Positions 1-8,358 of a stretch of DNA of 64,000 bases are shown here, one piece after another. Source of the DNA: Dyella sp. AtDHG13 (lineage in GTDB: Bacteria; Pseudomonadota; Gammaproteobacteria; Xanthomonadales; Rhodanobacteraceae); the NCBI RefSeq assembly GCF_003201105.1, contig NZ_QICJ01000014.1, positions 1 through 64,000 on the forward strand. Reading direction: 5' to 3'. The position numbers and the translations under genes are program-made. The stretch's first letter is position 1; every line of letters begins with the position of its first letter. A model generated the notes under the pieces. It did not search any database, had not been told where the DNA came from, and saw nothing but the letters and a program-made list of their open reading frames with translations.

Positions 1-28
1 TCTGTTCGTCGGTAAAACGCTTCTTCAT
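1..28 (-). CDS. IS3-family transposase OrfA, N-terminal end only
   Basis: Read on the minus strand, an ATG at 26-28 opens a frame beginning MKKRFTDEQ, the usual first residues of IS3-family (IS407/IS2-like) OrfA proteins, which carry an HTH_Tnp_1 helix-turn-helix that recognises the element ends. Only nine codons lie in the window; the rest is off the left edge. The bases just upstream would be the left part of the element. The identification rests on a short but characteristic N-terminus. Confidence 0.6.
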
Positions 29-297
29 GTCCGTCCTCGTCGTTATGACGGACTCTACTTAGATCAGATTGGCACGGAAACCTGGGGGCAGGTCACCGGG
101 ATAGAAAGCATCTCCGCGAGGCCTTCGTACGGGCGTTTGGCGTCGCGCCCCAATCGCTTCGCCGCGACTCCAGGTCCAGCGTGGAAGAACTCGCCACAAT
201 GGAATGAAACAGCCAGCTTGATCATTGTTTCTAACTGTTGATCGCAATTCGTGTAGTGCGCGCAATCATGTACCCACTCACCCGTGAGGTCGGTTTT

Positions 298-1281
298 ATG
301 CAGTCGACGAGCAAGTTACCCCTGATTCCCGCGAGCTTCTTTGGGATCGTACTTGGCTTGGCCGGCCTAGGTGGTGCATGGCGAATCGCGCACCGCGTCT
401 GGCATCTGCCTTCCGCCGTCGGCGAGTCCATACTTCTCTTGGCGACCGCAGTCTGGTTGGTCCTGCTGGTCCTCTATGTGGCCAAGTGGTTTTCGGCCCG
501 TGCGCACGCCATTGCCGAGCTAGACCATCCCATTCAATGCTGCTTTGTCGGCCTCATTGGTGTTACGACCATGCTTGTGGCCGCAGCCGCCCTTCCTTAT
601 GCGTGGCCCCTGGCTTTCTGTCTTTTCATCCTCGGTGGCATCTACACGCTCACGTTCGCCGTATGGCGAACGGGTGCTCTTTGGGGCGGAGGTCGCGAAG
701 CTGCCCACACGACGGCAGTCCTTTATCTGCCCACGGTGGCCGGCTCCTTTGTCATGGCCTCGGTTGCATCAGCACTCGGCTACACCGATTGGGCGCAGTT
801 GGCTTTTGGGGCTGGGTTCTTCTCGTGGCTGGCCATCGAGTCCGTGCTGATCCATCGCCTGTTTACCGCTGAACCGCTTGCGGTTGCCGTACGCCCGACG
901 CTTGGTATTCAACTTGCGCCCCCAACTGTGGGCTCATTCGCCCTGCTGAGCCTGGGTACACCACCCGCTTCGGTATTCCTGGTCCACGCGATGTTTGGCT
1001 ATGGTCTGCTCCAGGCGCTGATTCTGATCCGTCTCTTGCCATGGATCCGTGCCCAGCCGTTCTCGGCCGGCTACTGGGGATTCACCTTCGGCGTCACAGC
1101 CCTGGCTGCCGTTCCCCTGCGACTGGTCGAGATAGGTGATCAAGGTCCGATCACGCTGCTCGCGCCCTACCTCTTTGTCGGTGCGAATCTCATCCTTGCA
1201 ATCGTGGTGCTGGGCACACTTCGCCTGCTCTTGCGAGGAACACTACTCGCCTCGCCCACGCCCGCAGGATCAAGAGGGTGA
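298..1281 (+). CDS. TehA/SLAC1-family tellurite-resistance / anion channel protein
   Basis: 327 residues, almost entirely hydrophobic, with about ten predicted membrane segments (first near residues 12-30, last near 290-315). Motifs such as PASFFGIVLGLAGLGGAWR and the later GYTDWAQLAFGAGFFSWLAIES stretch match the TehA/SLAC1 (voltage-dependent anion channel, PF03595) fold, a trimeric inner-membrane pore of ten helices. Known members confer tellurite resistance when overproduced or transport dicarboxylates or small anions; the substrate here cannot be read from the sequence. I chose the ATG at 298 because GTGAGG lies about 8 bases upstream and the protein then begins right before the first helix; an earlier in-frame ATC at 238 would add an unlikely tail. 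It appears to be a single gene. Confidence 0.85.
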   Translation: MQSTSKLPLIPASFFGIVLGLAGLGGAWRIAHRVWHLPSAVGESILLLATAVWLVLLVLYVAKWFSARAHAIAELDHPIQCCFVGLIGVTTMLVAAAALPYAWPLAFCLFILGGIYTLTFAVWRTGALWGGGREAAHTTAVLYLPTVAGSFVMASVASALGYTDWAQLAFGAGFFSWLAIESVLIHRLFTAEPLAVAVRPTLGIQLAPPTVGSFALLSLGTPPASVFLVHAMFGYGLLQALILIRLLPWIRAQPFSAGYWGFTFGVTALAAVPLRLVEIGDQGPITLLAPYLFVGANLILAIVVLGTLRLLLRGTLLASPTPAGSRG

Positions 1282-1412
1282 GGATGTTCAGTGGAATTAT
1301 TCACCAGCACGTGTACCGATCGACATTCCTCCAGCTGTTTTGGAGCCTCCCAAAAGGTCATGGAGTTCTGACGAACAACTGCAATCCTTCTCGTTCCAAT
1401 AGGAATGGATAG

Positions 1413-1637
1413 ATGGCCCTGTTCGCCGGCACCCATAACGGATTCGGATATCGAGGCTCCTATCAGGTAAGAGACGGCGTGATCATCTGGAGCGTCAATG
1501 TACAAAGCCAGAACGACCCGGTCCTTGCCCTCCATGGCCGTTTTCCGGCGGATCCGGAAATCGCTGCACGCCTCTCCATAGAACGGGAAGTCAACGCATG
1601 CATCGAGAGGCGACTCGCCCCTGCAGAGCTCCATTAG
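1413..1637 (+). CDS. Small hypothetical protein, possibly N-terminal half of a broken gene
   Basis: A 74-residue frame preceded by an AGGA-type ribosome site at about 1402. I recognise no domain. It ends with TAG at 1635-1637 and the next frame (1644-1910) continues in the same reading frame after only six bases, so the two may be halves of one roughly 165-residue protein split by a nonsense codon. The combined product has no signal peptide or membrane segment. Coding status is uncertain because a long antisense frame covers the same bases. Confidence 0.4.
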   Translation: MALFAGTHNGFGYRGSYQVRDGVIIWSVNVQSQNDPVLALHGRFPADPEIAARLSIEREVNACIERRLAPAELH

Positions 1638-1643
1638 AGAGGC

Positions 1644-1910
1644 GTGCCTCGGCGAGCGTCTTTGGGAGGAGTTCCCGAGACTGTCACCGGGCTTCGCTTC
1701 GATGGACACGCCGGCGTCCGGACTAATGTGGAGCACTATTTCATTGGTTACCGCACCGTCACCACACTGCTCTCTCTGCATCGCAGAGGTGACAGGCATG
1801 CGCGGGTGCGGGTCGATTTCAGAGGTGACTTTGGCCACGAAATCGGGCTACTCGATTTCACGCTGAGTGCTGGCGGGCAGATCGAGCGCATTGATGCGGA
1901 GTTGGTTTAA
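1644..1910 (+). CDS. Hypothetical protein, weakly NTF2/SnoaL-like C-terminal segment
   Basis: An 88-residue frame opening at a GTG, in frame with the preceding small ORF. The closing section (RVRVDFRGDFGHEIGLLDF followed by GQIERIDAEL) has the alternating pattern of the last strands of an NTF2/SnoaL-like cone fold, where a line such as LxFxFxLxDGxIxRLxI is usual. That resemblance is only by eye. It may be the tail of a gene interrupted by the TAG at 1635, or a separate short gene. Confidence 0.3.
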   Translation: MPRRASLGGVPETVTGLRFDGHAGVRTNVEHYFIGYRTVTTLLSLHRRGDRHARVRVDFRGDFGHEIGLLDFTLSAGGQIERIDAELV

Positions 1911-2256
1911 GAGAGGCTCTAACATCGGCAAGCGGCTTGCCTTGGCCATTTGATTACCACTGCCTCCCGGTGCTCACGGCTGTTCTGCAAATCGCCGATT
2001 TCCCAGGCCGACTGTGTGAGCGACTGACAAGGCGCTGCCACGGGCAGCCTCATGCGGTCACGGCAGGCCGGCCCTGTGATTCTGGAGAAGGGAGGGTAAT
2101 CCCCTGCGCTGCAAGCGGCACGGATGACGGCGTGGCGGACCGCCCGTGCAGCAGCGCATACGTCACGGGAAATCCGCCAACGCTGTGATACCGTCTCGCG
2201 CGGCGTACGCCCGACCGCGGCGCCGCAAAAACAGCGACTATCACAAGGAGATCGTG
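1911..2256. other. Intergenic region before the Vgb-like gene
   Basis: I see no convincing gene. The last part carries the ribosome binding site AAGGAG at 2245-2250 for the next gene; the rest should contain its promoter, but no clear sigma-70 box pair stands out. Confidence 0.4.
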
Positions 2257-3429
2257 ATGAAACATGTGTTGTTGCGCCTGGCCCTCCCGGCCATCGTTGG
2301 CGCCATCCTTTCCGGCGCTTCCAGCGCATGCCCCGCCACCGATGTGCGCCCGGCCACCATCGCCGAGTTTGCGACGCCATCCCACTCCAGCTCCCCGCAA
2401 GGGATCGACGTCGCCGCCGATGGCAGCGTGTGGTACGCGGAAACCACCGCAGGCAAGCTCGCGGTGCGCCATCCGGACGGCACCTCGTCCGAATTCCTAG
2501 TACCCAACGGTGGCCAGCCCTTCATTGTGAAGGCCGCCGCCGACGGCATCTGGTTCACCGATAGCGCTCGCCATGCGATCGGCCACCTCGATCCGCGCAG
2601 CGGCGAGATCGACGAACACACGATACCCTCCGGGGCTTCGCCGTTCTTCATCCAGATCGGCACCGACGGCAGCAAATGGTTCACCGAGACCGCCGGCGTG
2701 GGCCGGCTCTCGCCGCAGGGCGCCATCACCGAATGGACGTTCACGTTGGAACATCCGGACGACAACATGGAGCAGTTGAGTCTGGACCCGTGGGCCAACG
2801 TCTGGTTCGTCGAGCGCAACTTCGATGGCGCCGGCGCCGCGGGCACCAACAAAGTGCGTCGCCTGAACCCGCGTACCAGCGTGGTCAGCACCTACGCCGT
2901 GCCCACGCTCGGCGGCACGCCCTCCGGGGTGGTGGCCAATGCCGACGGCACGGTTTGGGTATCGGAGTACTACGCCAATGCCCTGGCGCTGCTCGATCCG
3001 CTGGTGGCCCCGCACAGCGACGAAACGGTAGCGCCAGACACGCGCAAGGCCACCGGCCAATCTGCACCGTCAACGCGCACGGTGAGCGCGCGTGTGCCCC
3101 CCACGCAGACGGCCGCATCTCCTGTCGTGCATACGGTGCAACCCGTGGTGACGCGCGGCTGGATCGAATTTCCGCTGCCGACGGCCAACGCTGAGGCGGA
3201 AGACATGCGTGTCGACGTCTTCGGCAACGTCTGGTTCGAAGAGGACGCGGGCTTCCTCGGCCGCCTCGATCCGTACGCGGCGCGCTTCACCGAGTACGCG
3301 ATTCCGTCGACCAACAGTGGCTACTACAACATCGCCATGGACGCGAGGAAAGGCCGGCTGTGGTTCACCGAGGCCGGCGTCTTTGCACCGGTGACGACCA
3401 AGATCGGGGACCTGACCACCCGCCATTGA
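2257..3429 (+). CDS. Secreted Vgb-like six-bladed beta-propeller protein (virginiamycin B lyase-like)
   Basis: 390 residues. The ATG at 2257 sits 6 bases after a strong AAGGAG, and starts a classic signal peptide (MKHVLLRLALPAIVGAILSG, cleavage probably near ACPAT). The mature protein is made of repeated blades with the signature WF/WY-x-E/T and IGxLDP (for example SVWYAETTAGKLAV, GIWFTDSARHAIGHLDP, KWFTETAGVGRL, NVWFVERNFD, TVWVSEYYANALAL, NVWFEEDAGFLGRLDP), typical of the streptogramin lyase (Vgb) propeller family. True Vgb linearises streptogramin B antibiotics; most secreted homologues have unknown roles. A low-complexity insert rich in T, P, A and V (about residues 255-300) interrupts the last blades. 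It is followed by a hairpin terminator and appears monocistronic. Confidence 0.75.
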   Translation: MKHVLLRLALPAIVGAILSGASSACPATDVRPATIAEFATPSHSSSPQGIDVAADGSVWYAETTAGKLAVRHPDGTSSEFLVPNGGQPFIVKAAADGIWFTDSARHAIGHLDPRSGEIDEHTIPSGASPFFIQIGTDGSKWFTETAGVGRLSPQGAITEWTFTLEHPDDNMEQLSLDPWANVWFVERNFDGAGAAGTNKVRRLNPRTSVVSTYAVPTLGGTPSGVVANADGTVWVSEYYANALALLDPLVAPHSDETVAPDTRKATGQSAPSTRTVSARVPPTQTAASPVVHTVQPVVTRGWIEFPLPTANAEAEDMRVDVFGNVWFEEDAGFLGRLDPYAARFTEYAIPSTNSGYYNIAMDARKGRLWFTEAGVFAPVTTKIGDLTTRH

Positions 3430-3446
3430 GCACGTCGATGTTCACG

Positions 3447-3478
3447 CACGAGCCGGCCGCATGACCGGCTCGTGTTTT
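3447..3478 (+). terminator. Rho-independent terminator after the Vgb-like gene
   Basis: A 10-bp perfect stem (CACGAGCCGG / CCGGCTCGTG, 3447-3456 and 3465-3474) with an 8-base loop is followed by TTTT, 18 bases after the stop codon at 3429. Confidence 0.75.
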
Positions 3479-3589
3479 GGCGCGCCGTAACGGGCGTTAT
3501 TTTCGGCTCTCACTAGATAGGCGGAACGTCCGCTACCGCGCCATTGCGGACCACTTGGAAAACTGGCGAATCTGGCTTGTGGAGGCGAC

Positions 3590-3688
3590 ATGGCGCCTTT
3601 GAACGTGGAGCCGGCCACCGAGCAATACCCCGCGACCGCCGCGAAGGAGGATCACGGCGCCTTCGATTCTGGAACGGCGTTCGCCTGA
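3590..3688 (+). CDS. 32-residue small ORF within a duplicated repeat
   Basis: ATG at 3590 follows GGAGG (3581-3585) at good spacing and reads 32 codons to TGA, ending KEDHGAFDSGTAFA. It is worth listing because most of it lies inside a 69-bp segment (3605-3673) that recurs inverted at 8600-8668, where the same frame is also open on the minus strand with largely the same peptide (AAKEDHGAFDSG shared). It overlaps the 3' end of the minus-strand gene at 3652-4470. It could be a real microprotein or simply an open frame in a conserved repeat. Confidence 0.3.
   Translation: MAPLNVEPATEQYPATAAKEDHGAFDSGTAFA
3605..3673 (+). repeat. 69-bp inverted repeat, left copy
   Basis: This segment matches the reverse complement of 8600-8668 at about 63 of 69 positions, including an uninterrupted identical run of over 30 bases at the inner end. 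The two copies face each other around a 5-kb block of unfamiliar genes plus an IS110 remnant. Confidence 0.8.
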
Positions 3689-4470
3689 GCGTTCCGAAAT
3701 GCAGTGAGGTCATCCTTCAGGTGGTTGGGCACGATGATCCTGTCGTTGTCCAAAAGGATGCCATCAGAGAATCCTCTGCAAACCTCATCCAATAAATGCC
3801 ATACCAGACCGGAAGCATGGCGAAGCTGCTTTGACAACCAGGTTGCGGCATCCTTCCGCGCCTGGTCCCGCGTTTCATTGAGCTCGACGTCGCCAAGTAC
3901 GTCGATCATTGTGTCGAGCAGCGTCAGCCGCACTAGCTCAGGGTCGGTTAGGCGATGGCGCCGCTCGTGGACATGGGCGCCACGATCGGTAACCAACGCT
4001 TCCAGTTGTTCTTTCACAAAGCCCGCAAGCGAATCACCCACCTCCGAGACAAACTCCGTGAAATCCTTGTCCTTCTTGTAGCGGCGTTGGATGAACGTGA
4101 TGAGATCGAGCAACCTTGACTGAAAGATGTAGACCTCATTCAAATAGCTCTCTACCCAAAATGTGACGGTAGCCGTGTGGCGGTCTGCCTTAACTAAGTC
4201 CATGGCGTCCGATGCCATCTCCCGAATCAGGTCAAGCGCCTGGCACGACTGGATACATTCGTGAAATAGATTCCAGAAGTCCCGTAGAAAGCCGAACTCA
4301 CGGGAGATATCGACCTGAGCGACTTCTGCCTTCCATGGAGCATTTATGACCTTCAAGCTGCGCTCTTTGGCCAGTTCTCGATGAGCGTCACTACTGGCCC
4401 AGCGCGCCATTGCGGGCGTGCTTAGGGCGGTCATATACCGTGTGACGTAAACCGGCCGATCATGCTCCAT
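3652..4470 (-). CDS. Hypothetical cytosolic protein, possibly HEPN-like
   Basis: 272 residues, mainly alpha-helical and charged, without signal peptide or membrane segments. I do not recognise the family with certainty. Around residue 170 is the string HVHERRHRLTDPE; an arginine a few residues from a histidine in a helical protein recalls the R-x(4-6)-H active site of HEPN ribonucleases, many of which are found in defence and toxin systems. This is a by-eye similarity only. Its 3' end runs into the 69-bp inverted repeat, so its last residues are encoded by repeat sequence, which may mean that the natural C-terminus was replaced. A PIN-like gene lies 69 bases upstream on the same strand, a suggestive pairing of two potential RNase folds. 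Confidence 0.55.
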   Translation of the reverse strand: MEHDRPVYVTRYMTALSTPAMARWASSDAHRELAKERSLKVINAPWKAEVAQVDISREFGFLRDFWNLFHECIQSCQALDLIREMASDAMDLVKADRHTATVTFWVESYLNEVYIFQSRLLDLITFIQRRYKKDKDFTEFVSEVGDSLAGFVKEQLEALVTDRGAHVHERRHRLTDPELVRLTLLDTMIDVLGDVELNETRDQARKDAATWLSKQLRHASGLVWHLLDEVCRGFSDGILLDNDRIIVPNHLKDDLTAFRNAQANAVPESKAP

Positions 4471-4539
4471 AACACGCCACTCCTCTCAGAACTTCAGATG
4501 GATGGATAACATCGAAATACCACGTTAACAGTGGTGCCG

Positions 4540-5385
4540 TTATCCAGCTCGGCGGAATACCTCGAGCCAGATGCGCGCCGCCTCATACGTCTTCACCAAC
4601 AGTTTGTCGTTCGAGAAGACTCCATCGAAGAATGTCCCATAGGCAGCGATGAAGGCATCAACCTGGTGGTTCACCATTTTCTCGATACGCGTTCCTGATT
4701 GCTCACCTTGCGCGCCTAGATCCATGGCCAGAAGCACCTGGCACAGGCACGCCCTGAAAATGAGAGTGTTCCTCACTTCCTCCTTCTTTGGCCAACGACC
4801 CACATTGGGATGCCCCCGCAGGGTCCCGGTCACCTGAGTTACCACTCTCTCGAACATATGGGCCACCCCCTTGGCAGAAGGCACCTGGCCTTTGCGGATG
4901 CATGCGCGATCTTCGCGAGAGAAGCCATTCGCGAATTCATCAATCCTCTCCCCTAGACCAATAGCCTCATCAGCCAAACCACCCATGTGCTCAGCGGGAG
5001 ACTTGCTGTCACGCAAAATATGCCGGACCGCGCTCGCGTCGCCAGCACTTGCCTGCTCAAGCAGACGCGGATACTGAAGGAACTGGCGCGTGTGTTCTTC
5101 GGCGATCATGCGGCGCTGAAGCCCGGCCTCTCTACCGCGGAGACCTGAGCACACCTTGGTTGGTTTAAGGACCAGGACCTGCCTCGGAAACTCACACAGG
5201 ACCTCCATGCTTCGGCACACCCCGGCCACAGACCCCGTTTTGTAGGCCTCCAGAAACAGGAAATCCGGCAGTACCGCGAAATTGGTTGCCTTCCTCGCCA
5301 GATATTCCCGAAGTTTGGATGGCTGCCCGGGCAGCGGGACGAGAAAGTTCGAGTCAATCACCATCCGCACGTGTTCGCTCTCCAT
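4540..5385 (-). CDS. PIN-like domain protein (putative RNase)
   Basis: 281 residues from the ATG at 5383-5385 (an ATG seven codons later, at 5364, is equally possible). It starts MESEHVRMVIDSNFLVP and near the C-terminus has FFDGVFSNDKLLVKTYEAAR. An early hydrophobic-Asp-Ser/Thr-Asn strand and a late D-x(4)-S-N-D-x-L segment are the two most recognisable acidic corners of PIN-fold nucleases, in which 3-4 Asp/Glu residues hold Mg2+ or Mn2+ for RNA cleavage. It is about twice the length of VapC toxins, so it is not a simple VapC. The middle contains a long helical insertion (about residues 110-230). It sits downstream of the neighbouring hairpin at 5444-5474 and upstream of the possible HEPN-like gene on the same strand. 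Confidence 0.5.
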   Translation of the reverse strand: MESEHVRMVIDSNFLVPLPGQPSKLREYLARKATNFAVLPDFLFLEAYKTGSVAGVCRSMEVLCEFPRQVLVLKPTKVCSGLRGREAGLQRRMIAEEHTRQFLQYPRLLEQASAGDASAVRHILRDSKSPAEHMGGLADEAIGLGERIDEFANGFSREDRACIRKGQVPSAKGVAHMFERVVTQVTGTLRGHPNVGRWPKKEEVRNTLIFRACLCQVLLAMDLGAQGEQSGTRIEKMVNHQVDAFIAAYGTFFDGVFSNDKLLVKTYEAARIWLEVFRRAG

Positions 5386-5443
5386 ACACAAAGGGTTCCA
5401 AGACGATGGCGCGATACGCCAAGGCGAGAGAGATGTAGAACGA

Positions 5444-5474
5444 TGGCGCCGGGATCCGATGGATCCCGGCGCCA
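5444..5474 (-). terminator. Strong palindromic hairpin after the riboswitch ORF
   Basis: A perfect 14-bp stem (TGGCGCCGGGATCC and its complement) with a 3-base loop directly follows the stop of the 41-residue ORF at 5480. Read on the minus strand it is followed by a modestly T-rich stretch (TCGTTCTACATCT), so it probably ends the riboswitch transcript before the PIN-like gene. Confidence 0.6.
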
Positions 5475-5479
5475 CACAC

Positions 5480-5605
5480 TCACTTACGGCGGGCGGTCTC
5501 TACCCTGATCTCGATACTCGCTGGGCCCAGGCGCAAAGCAAGGGCGCAGCTGAACGAGCGCAAAGAACGCAGCCACTGCAGAAACAGGAACAGATAAAGG
5601 AACAT
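5480..5605 (-). CDS. 41-residue hydrophobic small ORF under a cobalamin riboswitch
   Basis: The ATG at 5603-5605 has GGAG seven bases upstream and the frame runs 41 codons to TGA: an N-terminal hydrophobic run (MFLYLFLFLQWL) followed by a basic, proline-poor tail ending RVETARRK. It is the only well-placed frame between the cobalamin riboswitch and the hairpin at 5444-5474. Genes controlled by such riboswitches normally encode B12 uptake or synthesis proteins (BtuB, CbtAB, cob genes); this is none of those. It could be a leader or the leftover of a TonB-dependent receptor signal peptide whose body has been lost. Coding status is uncertain. Confidence 0.4.
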   Translation of the reverse strand: MFLYLFLFLQWLRSLRSFSCALALRLGPASIEIRVETARRK

Positions 5606-5721
5606 GGATATGCTCCAAAGGGATGATTGGCCGAACTCGCTCCCGCGCGCGAGGAAAAAATCGACGAGCTGCTGCACTTTGTGGCGTCACCGCCACTGCA
5701 TCGTCTTGACCTATTGCGACC

Positions 5722-5890
5722 CACAGGTCCGCAACGTTTCGGCAGGTCTTCGGACTTGCGGACGTGGGTCTCTCGACCCGCCTACTCGCTCCCGCTTCCC
5801 AGCCGCTGAGGGCCAGTGCGTTGTGGGCTTTCGTTTCCGCTTACCGCTGCGGGGCAGTCCCGGATTTCCACCGGATTCCCTTTTAAGCCA
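5722..5890 (-). ncRNA. Cobalamin riboswitch (minus strand)
   Basis: On the minus strand the conserved AdoCbl-riboswitch blocks occur in order: GAATCCGGTGGAAATCCGGG then ACTGCCCCGCAGCGGTAAG (about 5837-5880), a GCACTGG...CTGGGAAGCGGGAGCG core (about 5795-5819, the B12-box region), and the 3' block GCAAGTCCGAAGACCTGCC (5741-5759). Spacing and order fit the RF00174 consensus. Such elements bind coenzyme B12 and switch off expression of downstream B12 transport or synthesis genes. Here only a 41-codon ORF and a terminator-like hairpin follow on the same strand, so the original target seems lost. Confidence 0.85.
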
Positions 5891-6245
5891 TTCCGACATC
5901 AAGTCTGAGAGTGGCACCGATGGGCGCAACATATCGGGCAAATCCGGCCTGGTCAACCCAATAGATTGTGGATTTTGGCATGGAGCAGCCGGAAAAATCT
6001 AAGGCGTTAGCGGAGTTACCGAAAGGTAGGAAGTTTTCGCGGGTACACGGTGCTCGGGGTGATTGCGAATTTCGGTCGAACTGAACACCGATTCCGGTTA
6101 GGTGTGAACGCATCGCTGGTGCTGATCGCCGCGATACCCTGAGTATGCCCCGGGCGGCACGAGGTAGGTCGTCACCCAGTGCCATTTTTCGATAGCGGTT
6201 GCTGGCCGATCCGGGGGGCAATCATCTTGGCTCCAACCCTTTCCG
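5891..6245. other. Gap with probable IS-end remnants
   Basis: No convincing gene. The stretch around 6070-6110 (GAACTGAACACCGATTCCGG and neighbouring bases) resembles the short repeated blocks found near the ends of IS21-family elements in proteobacteria, suggesting a decayed insertion. It should also hold the promoter of the riboswitch transcript. Confidence 0.3.
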
Positions 6246-6995
6246 CTATAGGTCAGGCCGCCCCGTTGCGACGGCGAACTCATCACGCTGCTTGTACATG
6301 CTTTGGAACAGCACATCATCACCCAAGGCTTTGGCAGCGAATGCGACCGCACAAAGCCCCCGGTAGTAGTAGTTCCATAAGTCGTGCCGGTGTTCCTCGT
6401 GGCGATACGTGCCATGGACACCAGTGACATGGAAGCGCTGGCCGTCGTGCAAATCCATGATGTGCGGGGCGGCGCCGTGGATGTAACCCGAGAACGACTT
6501 ATAGAGCGAGCGATCCGCCTTGATTGCGGTGCTTGGATCATCACCGACGGTGTTAGCGATCCATGCGCGAATCTTTTTCCGGTTTGGCGGTGCACGGTTT
6601 TGTGAGGAGTCTATCGCCTTTGGCGCGTCGTACTCCTCCTTCCAAAATTTGGTGAGGAACTCATTGTGAAGCGGGGCGCGCGCGTCCTTAATCAATGCAA
6701 GCGATAAGAAGAAAATATCTGACTCACTTTCATCTAAGCAGCGCTGGAGCAAGGCCTGCTCATGCACTTGGCCATGCTCCATGAGGATTCGTGCCCCGTT
6801 CAAAAGGCTCATGTAGCGCGCCAGCTTGGCCACTATCGCCTGTTGAATGGTTTGCTCCGTGTAGCGCAGAACCTTGTTGCCATGGAGTAAAACGTCGCTA
6901 GGTGGGGGCACGAGCTTTTCAAGGCGCCGTAAACCCAACTCCATGTTGTGGAGCACGATTTCCTCGTTGGTGAGGTCTGCATTCTGTGTGCTCAT
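6246..6995 (-). CDS. Hypothetical protein, DUF5677-like
   Basis: 249 residues from the ATG at 6993-6995, which has GGGGAG close upstream; a longer frame from 7103 is less likely. The protein is soluble and helical. A central amphipathic segment (IQQAIVAKLARYMSLLNGARILMEHG) followed by an acidic stretch and, near residue 175, YKSFSGYIHGAAPHIMDL, has the look of DUF5677-type proteins, where a helix ending in S/N-x(4-6)-HG is conserved. The family has no established biochemical role and is common next to mobile elements and defence genes. The assignment is by eye. It lies between the riboswitch region and an IS110 pseudogene. Confidence 0.5.
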   Translation of the reverse strand: MSTQNADLTNEEIVLHNMELGLRRLEKLVPPPSDVLLHGNKVLRYTEQTIQQAIVAKLARYMSLLNGARILMEHGQVHEQALLQRCLDESESDIFFLSLALIKDARAPLHNEFLTKFWKEEYDAPKAIDSSQNRAPPNRKKIRAWIANTVGDDPSTAIKADRSLYKSFSGYIHGAAPHIMDLHDGQRFHVTGVHGTYRHEEHRHDLWNYYYRGLCAVAFAAKALGDDVLFQSMYKQRDEFAVATGRPDL

Positions 6996-7329
6996 GCACT
7001 CCCCAGGACGCGTGCCATGTAAAGCCACAATGTGGGCGGCGAATCCTGACCCAAGTAGGTGACCGAAACGTCCGTATATGGACTCCTCCCCTTTGCCAAG
7101 CATCTCTTAGCTCTGGCGTCCGTGTCGACTGCACACGTATATCCGGCCTCTACTTGCTGCACCGTCAGGCGGCGCCGGGCCATGATGAGCTAGTCGCGCG
7201 TCGGCTCCCAATCGCTTTGGCGTGCTTTTCAGCACACGGACCTTTCAGGGTTTTGCCAACGCCGGTTCGACCGGTTCGTCATCACTCAGAGCGCTTCGCA
7301 ATCGTGAAGGGATGTCTTCAGTGGTTCGC
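6996..7329. other. Gap between the DUF5677-like gene and the IS110 remnant
   Basis: I see no gene here. The right part (about 7225-7329) is probably the 3' flank of the IS110 element; the element end cannot be fixed from this sequence. Confidence 0.3.
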
Positions 7330-8358
7330 TCAGGCGGCCGCCAGCGCCGGTTGGTAGTTCGTGCCATGACGCAGCATGGCCCAGGCCATGCGCGCCGTCT
7401 TGTTGGCCATCGCCACACAGGCCACGTTCGGGTGAGATCGCGACGCCAGTCGAGTCACCCATCGGCTCAGGGGATCGTCGTGACGCGGCGCGGTCCGCAA
7501 CATGGCGCGGGCACCGTGGACCAGCAGCGAGCGCACGTAGGCGTCGCCGCGTTTGCTGATGCCGAGCAAACGCTCCTTGCCACCGGAGCTGCATTGCCGT
7601 GGTGTAAGGCCAAGCGATGCGGCCATCTGGCGGCCATTGGTAAACTGCCGGGCGTCGCCGACGCAGGCGACCAAGGCGGTGGCGACCACGGGGCCAACGC
7701 CGCGCAACTGCTGCAACCGACGCGCATCGGGATCAGCCTTCGCTGCCGCGTTGATTTGGCCGTCCAATTCGGCGATGCGCTCGTCGGCCATGCGCAAGTC
7801 GCGCCACAGACCGGCGAGCAAATAGCGGAAGCCCATGCTTAGACCGTTGTCGGCATCTTCCAGCCAGTGCGCGATCGCACTGCGCAACGAGGACATCTCT
7901 TTCGCAGCGACCAGGCCATATTCGGCGACGAGACCACGGATCTGATTCCCTTTGGCCGTCCGCTGCTCGACCAAGCTCGCGCGCACGCGATGCATGGCTT
8001 GTATGTCCTGTTGCGCCACGCTTTTCACGCCGACAAAGCGCATGCTCGGACGACTCATCGCCTCGCAGATGGCCTCGGCATCCTTGGCATCGTTCTTGTT
8101 GCTCTTTTACGGCTTCACGAACTGCGGCGCGATCAGCTTCACGCGATAGCCCATGGCCTGCAGCTGACGTGCCCAGTGATGCGCGCCACCGCACGCCTCC
8201 ATACCGATCTCGCAGCCCGGCTCGGCGACCTCTTGCACGGCCTTTAACCAACGATCTCGTGACAGGCGGCGACGCCAGATCGGTTGCTCGTGCCGATCAA
8301 CCCCGTGGACCTGGAAGACCTGCTTGGCCACGTCGACTCCAATGCGCGTAAGCTTTAT
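7330..8358 (-). pseudogene. IS110-family transposase, broken by an in-frame stop
   Basis: Minus-strand reading gives IKLTRIGVDVAKQVFQVHGV at the start and KSNKNDAKDAEAICEAM, LRGVGPVVATALVACVGDAR and LGLTPRQCSSGGKERLLGIS further on, the standard DEDD (RuvC-like) N-domain and Transposase_20 C-domain of IS110 proteins. The codon expected to be the initiator is ATA at 8356-8358 instead of ATG, and a TAA at 8107-8109 interrupts the frame between PQFVKP and KSNKNDAKDA, apparently through loss of three bases from a PYVKS coding segment. Frames on both sides of the stop are in register. The element is therefore inactive unless read through. It ends inside the block bracketed by the 69-bp inverted repeat. 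Confidence 0.85.

Noticed and set aside
1167-1838. Minus-strand 223-codon frame
   Set aside because: It overlaps the TehA 3' end and both small plus-strand frames, with no domain or start support.
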